From Rhodoferax sp. (lineage in GTDB: Bacteria; Pseudomonadota; Gammaproteobacteria; Burkholderiales; Burkholderiaceae_C): 64,000 nucleotides of DNA. The notes beneath the pieces were generated by a model that searched no databases, had not been told where the DNA came from, and was given only the letters and a program-made list of their open reading frames with translations. Where the stretch lies: NCBI GenBank assembly GCA_019449595.1, contig JAGRPL010000004.1:1054001-1118000 (forward strand), written 5' to 3'. Below are positions 16,477 through 25,267 of the stretch, in pieces. The position numbers were made by a program, and so were the translations under genes. Positions within the stretch are counted from its first letter, which is position 1, and every line of letters starts with the position of its first letter.

Positions 16477-16517
16477 GCGGGCCATCAGCAGCTGCAAGAT
16501 CGGCAGCATTCCGGCAT

Positions 16518-16553
16518 GAAAAAGCCGCGCAGCCCTTTCGGAATCTGCGCGGC
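16518..16553 (-). terminator. Rho-independent terminator of the thiolase gene
   Basis: Perfect 9-bp arms GCCGCGCAG (16524-16532) and CTGCGCGGC (16545-16553); on the minus strand the stem is followed by TTTTT (16523-16519). It lies about 50 bases past the thiolase stop. The right arm (CTGCGC) is shared with a copy of the interspersed repeat at 16545-16573. Confidence 0.8.
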
Positions 16554-16573
16554 CAGCTATTGAATTAATAGCA
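16545..16573 (+). repeat. Interspersed repeat copy 5 (overlaps thiolase terminator)
   Basis: CTGCGCGGCCAGCTATTGAA then TTAATAGCA; shares CTGCGCGGC with the right arm of the terminator. Confidence 0.6.
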
Positions 16574-16602
16574 TTTAGCGGGTATTTAACCCGCTGAAAA
16601 AG

Positions 16603-17778
16603 TTACAGCACTTCGAAAATGCCGGCTGCACCCATGCCGCCACCAATGCACATGGTGACGCAGACGCGCTTGGCACCGCGGCGCTTGCCTTCGATGAGGG
16701 CGTGGCCGGTCAGGCGCTGGCCGCTCATGCCGAAGGGGTGGCCCACGGCGATGGCGCCGCCGTTCACGTTGAGCTTGTCAGCGGGAATGCCCAGCTTGTC
16801 ACGGCAGTAGAGCACCTGCACGGCGAAGGCTTCGTTCAGTTCCCACAGGTCGATGTCGTTCATCGTCAGGCCCAGGCGTTTCAGGACCTTGGGGATGGCG
16901 AACACGGGGCCGATGCCCATTTCGTCGGGTTCGCAACCGGCCACGGCAAAGCCCAGGAAGCGGCCCAGGGGCTTGAGGCCCTTCTTGGCAGCCAGGTCTT
17001 CGTGCATGACGACCACGGCACCGGCGCCGTCAGACAGCTGGCTCGAATTGCCAGCAGTCATCAGACCGCCCGGCAAGGCGGAACGCAGGCCCTTGATGCC
17101 GTCATACGTGGTGCCGGCACGGATGCCTTCGTCGTCGCTCACGGTGACCTGCTTGGTCATCAGGCCCATGACCTTGTCGGCCACGCCCATGGTCACGGTG
17201 ATGGGGGCGATTTCGTCCTTGAACAGACCCTTTTCCAGCGCGGCAGCCGCTTTTTGCTGGCTGGCGGCACCGTACTCGTCCATGGCTTCACGGCTGATGT
17301 TGTAGCGCTTGGCGACCTGCTCGGCCGTTTGCAGCATGGGCCAGTAGACCTCGGGCTTGTTCTTCATCAGCCAGGTTTCCTCCAGCATGTGCTGGTTCAT
17401 TTCCTGCGCGGTGCAGGAGATGGTTTCCAGGCCGCCGGCCACGTAGATGTCGCCTTCGTTGGCGATGATGCGCTGTGCGGCCAGAGCAATGGTCTGCAGG
17501 CCGGACGAGCAGAAGCGGTTCACCGTCATGCCCGACACGGTGATGGGGCAGCCGGCGCGCAGAGCGGCCTGGCGGGCGATGTTGGTGCCGCTGGCACCCT
17601 CGGGGGTGCCACAGCCCATGATGACATCGTCCACTTCGGCGGCGTCAATGCCGGCGCGTTTGATGGCGTGCTCAACCACGTGGCCACCCAGCGTGGCGCC
17701 GTGCGTCATGTTGAAGGCGCCCTTCCAGCTCTTGGTCAGGGGGGTGCGAGCGGTCGATACGATTACTGCTGAAGTCAT
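16603..17778 (-). CDS. Acetyl-CoA C-acyltransferase (thiolase)
   Basis: 391 residues, normal thiolase length. The nucleophilic Cys lies in NRFCSSGLQ near residue 90; GHPFGMSG and the C-terminal [14 protein letters not shown] supply the His and second Cys. It cleaves 3-ketoacyl-CoA with CoA to give acetyl-CoA and a shortened acyl-CoA. It lies 33 bases after the FadB-type gene in the same orientation, so the two form the classical beta-oxidation pair. A terminator follows. A fragment matching its last codons is repeated at 14988-15055. Confidence 0.95.
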   Translation of the reverse strand: MTSAVIVSTARTPLTKSWKGAFNMTHGATLGGHVVEHAIKRAGIDAAEVDDVIMGCGTPEGASGTNIARQAALRAGCPITVSGMTVNRFCSSGLQTIALAAQRIIANEGDIYVAGGLETISCTAQEMNQHMLEETWLMKNKPEVYWPMLQTAEQVAKRYNISREAMDEYGAASQQKAAAALEKGLFKDEIAPITVTMGVADKVMGLMTKQVTVSDDEGIRAGTTYDGIKGLRSALPGGLMTAGNSSQLSDGAGAVVVMHEDLAAKKGLKPLGRFLGFAVAGCEPDEMGIGPVFAIPKVLKRLGLTMNDIDLWELNEAFAVQVLYCRDKLGIPADKLNVNGGAIAVGHPFGMSGQRLTGHALIEGKRRGAKRVCVTMCIGGGMGAAGIFEVL

Positions 17779-17811
17779 GTTGTTTCCTTGTTCGATGTAG
17801 GGGCTGGGCGC

Positions 17812-19911
17812 TTAGTTGAAGGTCTTGCCTTCAGCAGCCAACTTGGCCAACAGGGGCGCGGGTTGCCAGAACTTGGCATCGTCCAGCGGGTTTTGCGCAA
17901 AACGGTTCATGGCTTGCACCACGTTGAACAGGCCCACTTCGTCGGCGTAGTTCATGGGGCCGCCACGGTGTGCGGGGAAGCCGTAGCCGAAGATGTAGAC
18001 GATGTCGATGTCGCTGGCCTTGTTGGCAATGCCTTCTTCCAGGATGTGAGCGGCTTCGTTCACCAGGCTGAACACCAGGCGCTGCACGATTTCTTCGTCC
18101 GAAATCTTGCGCGGCGTGATGCCCAGGGCCTTGCGGTGCTCTTCGATCATGCTCACCACTTCGGCGTTGGGGATGGCGTCGCGTTTGCCCGCCACATAGT
18201 CGTACCAGCCGGCGCCCGTCTTCTGGCCAAAGCGGCCTTTTTCGCACAGCAGGTCAGCGGTCTTGCTGTACTTCATGTCGGGTTTTTCCTGGTAGCGGCG
18301 CTTGCGGATGGCCCAGCCGATGTCGTTGCCGGCCAGATCGCCCATGCGGAATGGTCCCATGGCAAAACCGAACTTCTCGATGGCCTTGTCCACTTGCGCG
18401 GGGGTGCAGCCTTCGTCCAGCAGGAAACCGCCCTGGCGGCCGTACTGTTCGATCATGCGGTTGCCGATGAAGCCGTCGCACACGCCCGATACCACGGCCG
18501 TCTTGCGGATCTTCTTGGCAACGCCCATGACGGTGGCCATGACGTCCTTGGCGGTCTTGGCACCGCGCACCACTTCGAGCAGCTTCATCACGTTGGCCGG
18601 GCTGAAGAAGTGCAGGCCCACCACGTCTTGCGGACGCTTGGTGAAGGAGGCAATCTTGTTCACGTCCAGCGTGGAGGTGTTGGAGGCCAGGATGGCACCG
18701 GGCTTCATGACGCGGTCGAGTTCCTTGAAGACGGCTTCCTTGACGCCGATCTCTTCAAACACGGCCTCGATCACCATGTCGGTGCCGGTCAGGTCGTCGT
18801 AGCTCAGCGTGGTGGTCAACAAGGCCATGCGCTGCTCGTACTTGTCTTGCTTGAGTTTCTTCTTGGCGACTTGCGCTTCGTAGTTCTTGCGGATGGTGGC
18901 CACGCCGCGGTCCAGTGCTTCCTGCTTCATTTCCAGCATCTTGACGGGGATGCCGGCGTTGAGGAAGTTCATGGCAATGCCGCCGCCCATGGTGCCGGCA
19001 CCGATGACGGCGATCGACTTGATTTCGCGCACGGGGGTGTCCGAAGGCACATCGGGAATCTTGGAGGCAGCGCGCTCGGACAGGAACAGGTGGCGCAACG
19101 AGCGGCTTTCGGCCGTGTTCATCAGGGTGATGAAGATGTCGCGCTCGACGGCCATGCCGGCGTCAAACTTGCCCTTGGTGGCAGCTTGCACGGCGTCGAC
19201 GCACTTGGCAGGCGCAGGGAAGTTCTTGGACATGCCCTTGACCATGTTGCGGGCAAAAGCGAAATAGGCGTCGCCTTCCGGGTGCTTGCACGGCAGGTTG
19301 CGCACCAGCGGCAAGGGACGGGTCGCGGCCACCGAGCGGGCAAATGCCAGGGCTTCTTCGGCCAGCGATTCGGCGGATGCAGCCAGCTTGTCAAACAGCT
19401 TCTGGCCGGGGAGCATGGCCAGCATTTCGCTCTTGATGGCTTCGCCGCTGACGATCATGTTCAGGGCGGGTTCCACGCCCAGCACGCGGGGCAGGCGCTG
19501 GGTGCCACCGGCGCCGGGCAGCAGGCCCAGCTTCACTTCGGGCAGCGCCACGCTGGTGCCGGGGGCGGCAACGCGGTAGTGGCAACCCAGGGCCAGTTCC
19601 AGGCCACCGCCCATGACCACGGTGTGGATGGCGGCAATGACGGGCTTGGCCGAGTTCTCCAGCACCGAGATGACGCTGTTGAGGTTGGGTTCCTGCATGG
19701 CCTTGGGAGAGCCGAATTCCTTGATGTCGGCACCGCCCGAAAACGCCTTGCCGGCGCCGGTGATGACGATCGCTTTCACGGCCGCGTCCGCATTGGCTTT
19801 GGCCATGCCGTCGGCAATGCCTTGGCGTGTGGCGTGGCCCAAGCCGTTGACGGGCGGGTTGTTCAGCGTGATTACGGCGACGTCGCCGTGGACTTGGTAT
19901 TGGGCGGTCAT
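17812..19911 (-). CDS. Bifunctional enoyl-CoA hydratase/3-hydroxyacyl-CoA dehydrogenase (FadB type)
   Basis: 699 residues from the ATG at 19911 (AGGA 8 bases upstream); the frame extends to 19947 without support. The N-terminal crotonase domain has [24 protein letters not shown] and [14 protein letters not shown] with the two catalytic Glu positions. The dehydrogenase half starts at [17 protein letters not shown] near residue 300 (Rossmann loop) and has [13 protein letters not shown] and [15 protein letters not shown] with the catalytic His. It catalyses hydration and NAD-dependent oxidation of enoyl-CoA in the cytoplasm. It forms an operon with the thiolase 33 bases downstream. The palindrome at 19954-19967 lies in its promoter region. 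Confidence 0.95.
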   Translation of the reverse strand: MTAQYQVHGDVAVITLNNPPVNGLGHATRQGIADGMAKANADAAVKAIVITGAGKAFSGGADIKEFGSPKAMQEPNLNSVISVLENSAKPVIAAIHTVVMGGGLELALGCHYRVAAPGTSVALPEVKLGLLPGAGGTQRLPRVLGVEPALNMIVSGEAIKSEMLAMLPGQKLFDKLAASAESLAEEALAFARSVAATRPLPLVRNLPCKHPEGDAYFAFARNMVKGMSKNFPAPAKCVDAVQAATKGKFDAGMAVERDIFITLMNTAESRSLRHLFLSERAASKIPDVPSDTPVREIKSIAVIGAGTMGGGIAMNFLNAGIPVKMLEMKQEALDRGVATIRKNYEAQVAKKKLKQDKYEQRMALLTTTLSYDDLTGTDMVIEAVFEEIGVKEAVFKELDRVMKPGAILASNTSTLDVNKIASFTKRPQDVVGLHFFSPANVMKLLEVVRGAKTAKDVMATVMGVAKKIRKTAVVSGVCDGFIGNRMIEQYGRQGGFLLDEGCTPAQVDKAIEKFGFAMGPFRMGDLAGNDIGWAIRKRRYQEKPDMKYSKTADLLCEKGRFGQKTGAGWYDYVAGKRDAIPNAEVVSMIEEHRKALGITPRKISDEEIVQRLVFSLVNEAAHILEEGIANKASDIDIVYIFGYGFPAHRGGPMNYADEVGLFNVVQAMNRFAQNPLDDAKFWQPAPLLAKLAAEGKTFN

Positions 19912-19953
19912 GCTTGCTTTCCTCGTTAATAGATAGGGAACAATCAAAAAAAT

Positions 19954-19967
19954 AGAACGACCGTTCT
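19954..19967. promoter_or_regulatory. Palindromic operator upstream of the fadB-thiolase pair
   Basis: AGAACG-AC-CGTTCT, a 14-bp inverted repeat flanked by A- and T-runs, 43 bases upstream of the ATG at 19911. A half-site AGAACGG follows at 19981. The form is typical of TetR-family operators, and TetR proteins (PsrA/FadR-type) commonly control bacterial fatty acid degradation. No TetR gene is in the window, so the regulator is inferred. Confidence 0.55.
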
Positions 19968-20034
19968 TTTTTAAGATTGTAGAACGGTTTGGATGAATTC
20001 CCGAGCGGGCTTTGTCACAGCAGAGACAAAACCG

Positions 20035-20730
20035 TCAGACCTCCAGCCACTCCTTGCGGATGTCGCTGGCGTTGCGCAATTCGTCGGGCGTGCCTTCGAA
20101 CACGATGCTGCCGTGGCCCATGACCAGGCAGCGGTCGGAAATGTTCATGGCAATGGTGAGCTTCTGCTCGATCAACAGCACCGAAATGCCCCGCTTGCGC
20201 AGCTCTTTCAGGTACTCGGCCACCAGCTCCACAATCTTGGGCGCCAGGCCCTCGGTGGGCTCGTCGATGATGACAAGGTCCGGGTCACCCATCAGCGTGC
20301 GGCACAGGGTCAGCATCTGCTGCTCGCCGCCCGACAGTACGCCGGCTTCGGTGTGCTCGCGCTCTTTCAGGCGCGGGAACATGCGGTACATGTCGTCAAA
20401 CGACCAGCGGGCGTTCTTCTTGCCCCGTTTCTGGCCGAGCAGCAGGTTCTGGTAGACCGTGAGCTTGGGGAAGATGTCGCGGCTTTCGGGCACATAGCCC
20501 AGTCCCAAGTGGGCGATTTCGTAGGTCTTGTGGCCCAGCGCTTCCTTGCCCTTCCACAGCACGGAGCCTTCGCAGTTGACCAACCCCATGATGGCCTTGG
20601 CCGTGGTGGAGCGCCCTGAGCCGTTGCGGCCCAGCAGGGCGACGATTTCGCCGCCTTTGACGTGCATGTCCACGCCATGCAGCACGTGGCTTTTGCCGTA
20701 GTAGGCATGCAGATTCGATACTTGCAGCAT
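20035..20730 (-). CDS. livF: HAAT/Liv ABC transporter ATP-binding protein LivF
   Basis: 231 residues from the ATG at 20730 (a TTG at 20736 would add two). LivF-type ATPase with signature LSGGEQQML near residue 135, Walker B LVIIDEP and the LivF hallmark EGLAPKIVE. The Walker A loop reads GRNGSGRST: the normally invariant Lys is Arg (codon CGC). The start lies 2 bases after the LivG stop, so coupling is tight. Together with LivG, LivM and LivH it energises import of a branched-chain amino acid, amide or carboxylate; the adjacent acyl-CoA ligase favours an organic acid here. The Arg may be a lineage feature, since some LivF-like proteins are said to vary here; not verified. Confidence 0.93.
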   Translation of the reverse strand: MLQVSNLHAYYGKSHVLHGVDMHVKGGEIVALLGRNGSGRSTTAKAIMGLVNCEGSVLWKGKEALGHKTYEIAHLGLGYVPESRDIFPKLTVYQNLLLGQKRGKKNARWSFDDMYRMFPRLKEREHTEAGVLSGGEQQMLTLCRTLMGDPDLVIIDEPTEGLAPKIVELVAEYLKELRKRGISVLLIEQKLTIAMNISDRCLVMGHGSIVFEGTPDELRNASDIRKEWLEV

Positions 20731-20732
20731 GG

Positions 20733-21515
20733 TCAATGTCCCCCCGCCTGTTGCTCTGCCACAGAAGACCCCAGATAGGCCTCCTGCACCCGCGCGTTGG
20801 CCCGGACCGCATCCGGGGTGTCAAACGCCAGGACTTCGCCATACACCACGACCGCAATCTTGTCGGCCAGTCCGAACACCACGCCCATGTCGTGCTCCAC
20901 GGTGAGCAGGGTCTTGCCTTCGGTGACTTCCTTGATGAGGGTGATGAAGCGCGAGGTTTCACTCTTGCTCATGCCGGCCGTCGGTTCGTCCAGCAGAATC
21001 ACGCCGGCACCGCCGCCGATGGTGATGCCGATTTCCAGCGCACGCTGCTCGGCGTACGTCAGGTTCATGGCCAGCACATCGCGCTTTTTGTCGAGCTTGA
21101 TCATCTCCATGAGCTCCTGCGCCCGCTGGTTGGCGTCGTGCAGGCCCGAGAGAAACTTCAGGAAGGTGTAGCGGTACCCCAGGCTCCACAGCACGCTGCA
21201 GCGCAGGTTCTCGAACACGCTGAGCTTGGGGAAGATGTTGGTGATCTGGAAGCTGCGGGACAGGCCCAGACGGTTGATTTCATACGGTTTCTTGCCGTTG
21301 ATCCGGGTGCCGTTGAGCAGCACATCGCCGCTGCTGGCCTCAAACCGGCCACTGATCAGATTGAACAGGGTCGACTTGCCGGCGCCGTTGGGGCCGATGA
21401 CGGCCACCCGCTCGCCGGGTTTGATCGCGAGGTTGACGCCCCGGATGATTTCGGTCTTGCCAAAGCTCTTGCGCAGATCTTTCAATTCAAGCGCGTAATT
21501 TGCCGGTGCGCTCAT
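20733..21515 (-). CDS. livG: HAAT/Liv ABC transporter ATP-binding protein LivG
   Basis: 260 residues. Walker A GPNGAGKST near residue 41, the LivG pattern RSFQITNIFPKLSVFENL, an ABC signature in the form LTYAEQRALEI, and Walker B VILLDEPTAGMS followed by VEHDM. Unlike LivF the Walker A Lys is intact, so this subunit should bind ATP normally. The ATG overlaps the LivM stop by 4 bases (ATGA), indicating coupled translation. Confidence 0.95.
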   Translation of the reverse strand: MSAPANYALELKDLRKSFGKTEIIRGVNLAIKPGERVAVIGPNGAGKSTLFNLISGRFEASSGDVLLNGTRINGKKPYEINRLGLSRSFQITNIFPKLSVFENLRCSVLWSLGYRYTFLKFLSGLHDANQRAQELMEMIKLDKKRDVLAMNLTYAEQRALEIGITIGGGAGVILLDEPTAGMSKSETSRFITLIKEVTEGKTLLTVEHDMGVVFGLADKIAVVVYGEVLAFDTPDAVRANARVQEAYLGSSVAEQQAGGH

Positions 21516-22801
21516 GCGGACTCTCCCTGACTGGTTTGCTTCTCGATGAATTCCTGGATGGCACCCCAGTCGCGTGCGAACTGGCGTCGCACCAGCTCAA
21601 ACAGCCCCAACCCGGTCAGCAGGACGAAACCCGCACCAAACCAGCTGTCCAGCCCATTGGCGTCCAGCGGGATGCCCATGAACGTCAGGGTGGAACCCTG
21701 GGCAGCATTGAGCTGCAGGTGGTAGGTCATTTCCACCATGGCGGCCGCGCCGGTCAGCGCCACGAGCCCGGTCACCGCCAGCCCCAGGTAGCTCACCCAC
21801 AGGGTGCGCAGCTTGCCAAACGACGCCACGCGCAGGTTCATCATGATCAGGCTGGCCACGCCGCCGGGTGCGTACATCACCATGAACAGGAAGATCAGCC
21901 CCAGATACAGCAGCCAGGCCTTGGTGAACTCGCTGAACAGCACAAAGGCCAGCACCATCAGGATCGCGCCGATGATGGGCCCGAAGAAGAAGGTCGCACC
22001 GCCCAGGAAGGTGAACAGCAGATAGGCGCCCGACCGCGCAGCGCCCACCACTTCGGCCGTCACGATCTCGAAATTCAAGGCGCCCAGTCCGCCCGAGATG
22101 CCGGCAAAGAAACCGGCAATGATGAACGCGGTATAGCGGATGCGCTGGGTGTTGTAGCCCACGAACTCCACCCGCTCCGGGTTGTCGCGCACGGCATTGA
22201 GCATGCGGCCCAGGGGGGTTCCCGTGAAGGCGAACATGGCCACTACCGCGACGAAGGTATAGACCGCGATCAGGTAGTACACCTGGATGGCCGGACCGTA
22301 GGTAATGCCCGCAAACGCCTGGCCGGTCACCCGGTTGCCGGAAACACCACCCTCCCCGCCAAAAAACTCGGGAATCATCAATGACATGGCAAACACCAGC
22401 TCGGACATGCCCAGGGTGATCATAGCGAAGGTTGTGCCGGCCTTGCGCGTGGTCACATAGCCGAACAGGATTGCAAAGCCCATGCCAGCAAGTCCCCCCA
22501 CGAGCGGCACGGTGGAGACGGGAATGGGCAGCGAGCCATCGGAAATGCTGTTAAGCGCATGGATCGCCAGGTAAGACCCCAGGCCGGTGTACACCGCGTG
22601 CCCGAAACTCAGCATGCCGCCCTGGCCCAGCAGCATGTTGTAGGACAGGCAGGCAATGATGGCGATGCCCATCTGGGAGAGCACGGTCAGACCCAGGCCG
22701 CTGCTGAAGACCAGTGGTGCCACCAGCAGCAGCAGTGCAAAAAGGCTCCAGACGATCCAGCGTCCGGTGTTGAGAGGTTTGTATTGGAAAGTGTTCTGCA
22801 T
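21512..22801 (-). CDS. livM: HAAT/Liv ABC transporter permease LivM
   Basis: 429 residues, at the longer end for LivM. Eight to ten hydrophobic segments, with the family's LSYNMLLGQGGMLSFGHAVY motif near residues 52-71 and the EAA-type loop NPERVEFVGYNTQRIRYTAF near 212. Residues after 300 include an extra membrane region before the C-terminal EFIEKQTSQGESA. It sits in the inner membrane and pairs with LivH. The gene follows LivH by 3 bases. Confidence 0.93.
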   Translation of the reverse strand: MQNTFQYKPLNTGRWIVWSLFALLLLVAPLVFSSGLGLTVLSQMGIAIIACLSYNMLLGQGGMLSFGHAVYTGLGSYLAIHALNSISDGSLPIPVSTVPLVGGLAGMGFAILFGYVTTRKAGTTFAMITLGMSELVFAMSLMIPEFFGGEGGVSGNRVTGQAFAGITYGPAIQVYYLIAVYTFVAVVAMFAFTGTPLGRMLNAVRDNPERVEFVGYNTQRIRYTAFIIAGFFAGISGGLGALNFEIVTAEVVGAARSGAYLLFTFLGGATFFFGPIIGAILMVLAFVLFSEFTKAWLLYLGLIFLFMVMYAPGGVASLIMMNLRVASFGKLRTLWVSYLGLAVTGLVALTGAAAMVEMTYHLQLNAAQGSTLTFMGIPLDANGLDSWFGAGFVLLTGLGLFELVRRQFARDWGAIQEFIEKQTSQGESA

Positions 22802-22804
22802 GTT

Positions 22805-23845
22805 TCAGCCCTCCCGCTTTCCGAGCAGCCCTTTGGGCCGGAAGATCAGGATGAGCACCAGGAACAGGTAGGGCAAGATGGGCGCGACCTGCGACAAAGT
22901 CAGTTTGACAAAGGAGTTGTTGAGTGCGGCATTGCCGAGGTGCAGGCCCAGCTGCTGGGCCAGTGTGGCGACCGAGTAGTCGAACGCCACGGCAAAAGTC
23001 TGGATCACGCCGATCAGCACCGATGCGAGAAACGCGCCGGAAAGCGAACCCATGCCGCCCACCACCACCACCACGAAGATGACGGACCCGACGGTGGCCG
23101 CCATGGCGGGTTCGGTCAGGAAGGTGCTGCCGCCAATCACGCCGGCCAGACCAGCCAGGCCGCAGCCGGCACCGAACACCATCATGAAGATGCGCGGCAC
23201 GTTGTGACCCAGCGATTCGACTGCATCGGGGTGGGTCAACGCCGACTGGATGACCAGCCCGATGCGGGTGCGGGTCAGCAGCAGCCAGACCGCCACCAGC
23301 ATGATGATAGCCACCAGCATCATGAAGCCGCGGGTGGCCGGGAACGGCGAGCAGACAATCCGCACCGCCTCATCAGCCGCCGAGCACATTTCGGCCGGTG
23401 CCGCTCCCCACAGCAGGCTGAGCCCCTGGATGGAATGGTTGATCAGGGTGAACGCAGGCCCCTGCAACGACTCCGGCGGGTGGAATTCGATGGCAATGCG
23501 GCCCCAGATGAGCTGCACCAGCTCCAGCACCACGTAGGAAAGCCCGAAGGTAATCAGCAGTTCGGCAACGTGCCCGTATTTGTGCACCTTGCGCAGGCAC
23601 ACGCGCTCGAAGAATGCGCCCAGCGCCCCCACGACCAGCGGGGCCAGCACCAGGGCGGGCCAGAAACCAACCAGCCGGGACACGCTGTAGCCCACATACG
23701 CGCCCAGCATGTAGAAGGAAGCATGGGCGAAATTCAGAACGCCCATCATGCTGAAAATCAGCGTGAGACCCGAGCTCAACATGAACAACAACAGGCCATA
23801 GCTCAGCCCATTGAGCATCGAGATGATGAAAAACTCCATTGCCAA
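22805..23845 (-). CDS. livH: HAAT/Liv ABC transporter permease LivH
   Basis: 346 residues. Typical LivH start MEFFIISMLNGLSYGLLLFM, the MMGVLNFAHASFYMLGAYV motif near residues 33-51 and ESLGHNVPRIFMMVFGAGCG as the cytoplasmic coupling loop; about eight membrane spans. An insertion of about 50 residues relative to E. coli LivH is seen around RIAIEFHPPESLQGPAF to AADEAVRIVCSPF. It is the first gene after the terminator that separates it from the binding-protein gene. Confidence 0.93.
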   Translation of the reverse strand: MAMEFFIISMLNGLSYGLLLFMLSSGLTLIFSMMGVLNFAHASFYMLGAYVGYSVSRLVGFWPALVLAPLVVGALGAFFERVCLRKVHKYGHVAELLITFGLSYVVLELVQLIWGRIAIEFHPPESLQGPAFTLINHSIQGLSLLWGAAPAEMCSAADEAVRIVCSPFPATRGFMMLVAIIMLVAVWLLLTRTRIGLVIQSALTHPDAVESLGHNVPRIFMMVFGAGCGLAGLAGVIGGSTFLTEPAMAATVGSVIFVVVVVGGMGSLSGAFLASVLIGVIQTFAVAFDYSVATLAQQLGLHLGNAALNNSFVKLTLSQVAPILPYLFLVLILIFRPKGLLGKREG

Positions 23846-23861
23846 CTGACCTTTTTCTTCG

Positions 23862-23905
23862 TTAAAAATAAAAGAGCCCGAGACGGTTCACCCGTTCGGG
23901 CTCTT
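23862..23905 (-). terminator. Rho-independent terminator between binding protein and livH
   Basis: Arms AAGAGCCCGA (23872-23881) and TCGGGCTCTT (23896-23905) pair perfectly over 10 bp; on the minus strand the stem runs into TTTTATTTTT. It lies between the binding-protein stop (23923) and the livH ATG (23845), so it should lower expression of the membrane subunits relative to the binding protein. Confidence 0.88.
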
Positions 23906-23922
23906 GGCTCAAGCGCCCGGGA

Positions 23923-25158
23923 TCAGGAGGGACGTTTCATTTGGCAGCTTGTTGGCGTGCTGGAAACGTAGTTGGGGTACTCCTTCAGCGGCACCAGGGT
24001 CATGCCGGTGTTTTCCGGGCTGTAGGGGTACTTGCCACCTGCCTTCTGCCACACCGTCATGTACAGGGGCTGCTGCAGCTGGTGGTCTGCCTTGCGCATT
24101 TCCACTTCGCCGTTGAAGCTCTTGACCTTGATGCCTTCCAGGGCTGCGGCCACCTTGACGGGGTCCGTAGACTTGGCCTTGGCCATGGCCGCGCCCAGGG
24201 TTTCGTAGATGCGGATGATGGAGCCGGTGTAGAAGTCGTCGTTGTACTTGGTCTTGAACTCGTGCATCCACTTGTCCATCTGGCCACCCATGTTGTAGTG
24301 GCTGTAGCCGATCTGGTACACGCGGCCAGCACCATTGGTTCCAATGGCCGATGGCGTGCCGGTTACGCCGGCATAGTAGGTGAAGAACCTGCCGTTGTAG
24401 CCGTTCTCGTTGGCAGCCTTGATCAGCAGGGACAGGTCGGAGCCCCAGTTGCCGGTCACGACGGTGTCGGCACCGGAAGCCTTGATCTTGGCGATGTAGG
24501 GAGCGAAATCGCGCACCTGGGCGAGCGGATGCAGGTCTTCGCCCACGATCTGGATGTCAGGCCGCTTGCGGGCCAGCGTTTCCTTGGTGAACTTGGCAAC
24601 CTGCACGCCGTGCGAGTAGTTCTGACCCAGGATGTAGACCTTCTTGATGTCCTTCTGCTCGGCCATGAAACTGGACATGGCTTCCATCTTCATGGAAGTG
24701 TCAGCGTCAAAGCGGAAATGCCAGTAGCTGCACTTGCTGTTGGTCAGGTCTGGGTCCACCGCCGAGTCGTTGAGGTACAGCACCTCTTTGCCGGGGTTGC
24801 GTTCGTTGTACTTGGTGATCGCATCGGACAACGCCAGGGCTACCGACGAGCCGTTGCCCTGCAGGATGTAGCGTGCGCCCTGGTCAATGGCCGCCTTCAA
24901 GGCGTTCAGGCTTTCTGTGGGGCTGAGCTTGTTGTCAATGCCTGTTACTTCGAACTTCACGCCAGCGGGGTTGCCGGCGCCACTGAATTTGTCGGCAAAG
25001 AATTGGTAGCTCTTCAGCTGGTTGACACCCACTGGGCCCAGCAATCCGGTCTGGGCGTCAATACGCACCATTTTGACAACTTCGCCTTTTTGGGCAAACA
25101 CAGCACCAGCACACAGCAACGCAGCCGAAGCGGCGACAAATTTCATTGCAAATTTCAT
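23923..25158 (-). CDS. Liv-type ABC transporter substrate-binding protein
   Basis: 411 residues from the ATG at 25158, with AAGGAG 8 bases upstream. Signal peptide MKFAMKFVAASAALLCAGAVFA. The mature protein has the type I periplasmic binding fold of LivK/AmiC relatives (GLLGPVGVNQLKSYQFFADKF and later SGADTVVTGNWGSDLSLLIKAA). It delivers the ligand to LivHM. The ligand is unknown; linkage to an acyl-CoA ligase and beta-oxidation genes suggests a carboxylic acid rather than an amino acid. The gene precedes livH and is followed by a strong terminator. Confidence 0.92.
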   Translation of the reverse strand: MKFAMKFVAASAALLCAGAVFAQKGEVVKMVRIDAQTGLLGPVGVNQLKSYQFFADKFSGAGNPAGVKFEVTGIDNKLSPTESLNALKAAIDQGARYILQGNGSSVALALSDAITKYNERNPGKEVLYLNDSAVDPDLTNSKCSYWHFRFDADTSMKMEAMSSFMAEQKDIKKVYILGQNYSHGVQVAKFTKETLARKRPDIQIVGEDLHPLAQVRDFAPYIAKIKASGADTVVTGNWGSDLSLLIKAANENGYNGRFFTYYAGVTGTPSAIGTNGAGRVYQIGYSHYNMGGQMDKWMHEFKTKYNDDFYTGSIIRIYETLGAAMAKAKSTDPVKVAAALEGIKVKSFNGEVEMRKADHQLQQPLYMTVWQKAGGKYPYSPENTGMTLVPLKEYPNYVSSTPTSCQMKRPS

Positions 25159-25267
25159 ACGAGTGGCTCCTTAGAAAAGACAGGTTGAGAGTACAGGGAT
25201 TTGTGCAGTGCAACACATGGGGTTTCCCCTACACGCTATCACCAAGGCGACTCCCAACCCGTCTCGT

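Noticed and set aside
17788..19929. 713-residue plus-strand open frame opposite the FadB-type gene
   Set aside because: Antisense shadow with no recognisable motif, rich in His and Gly.
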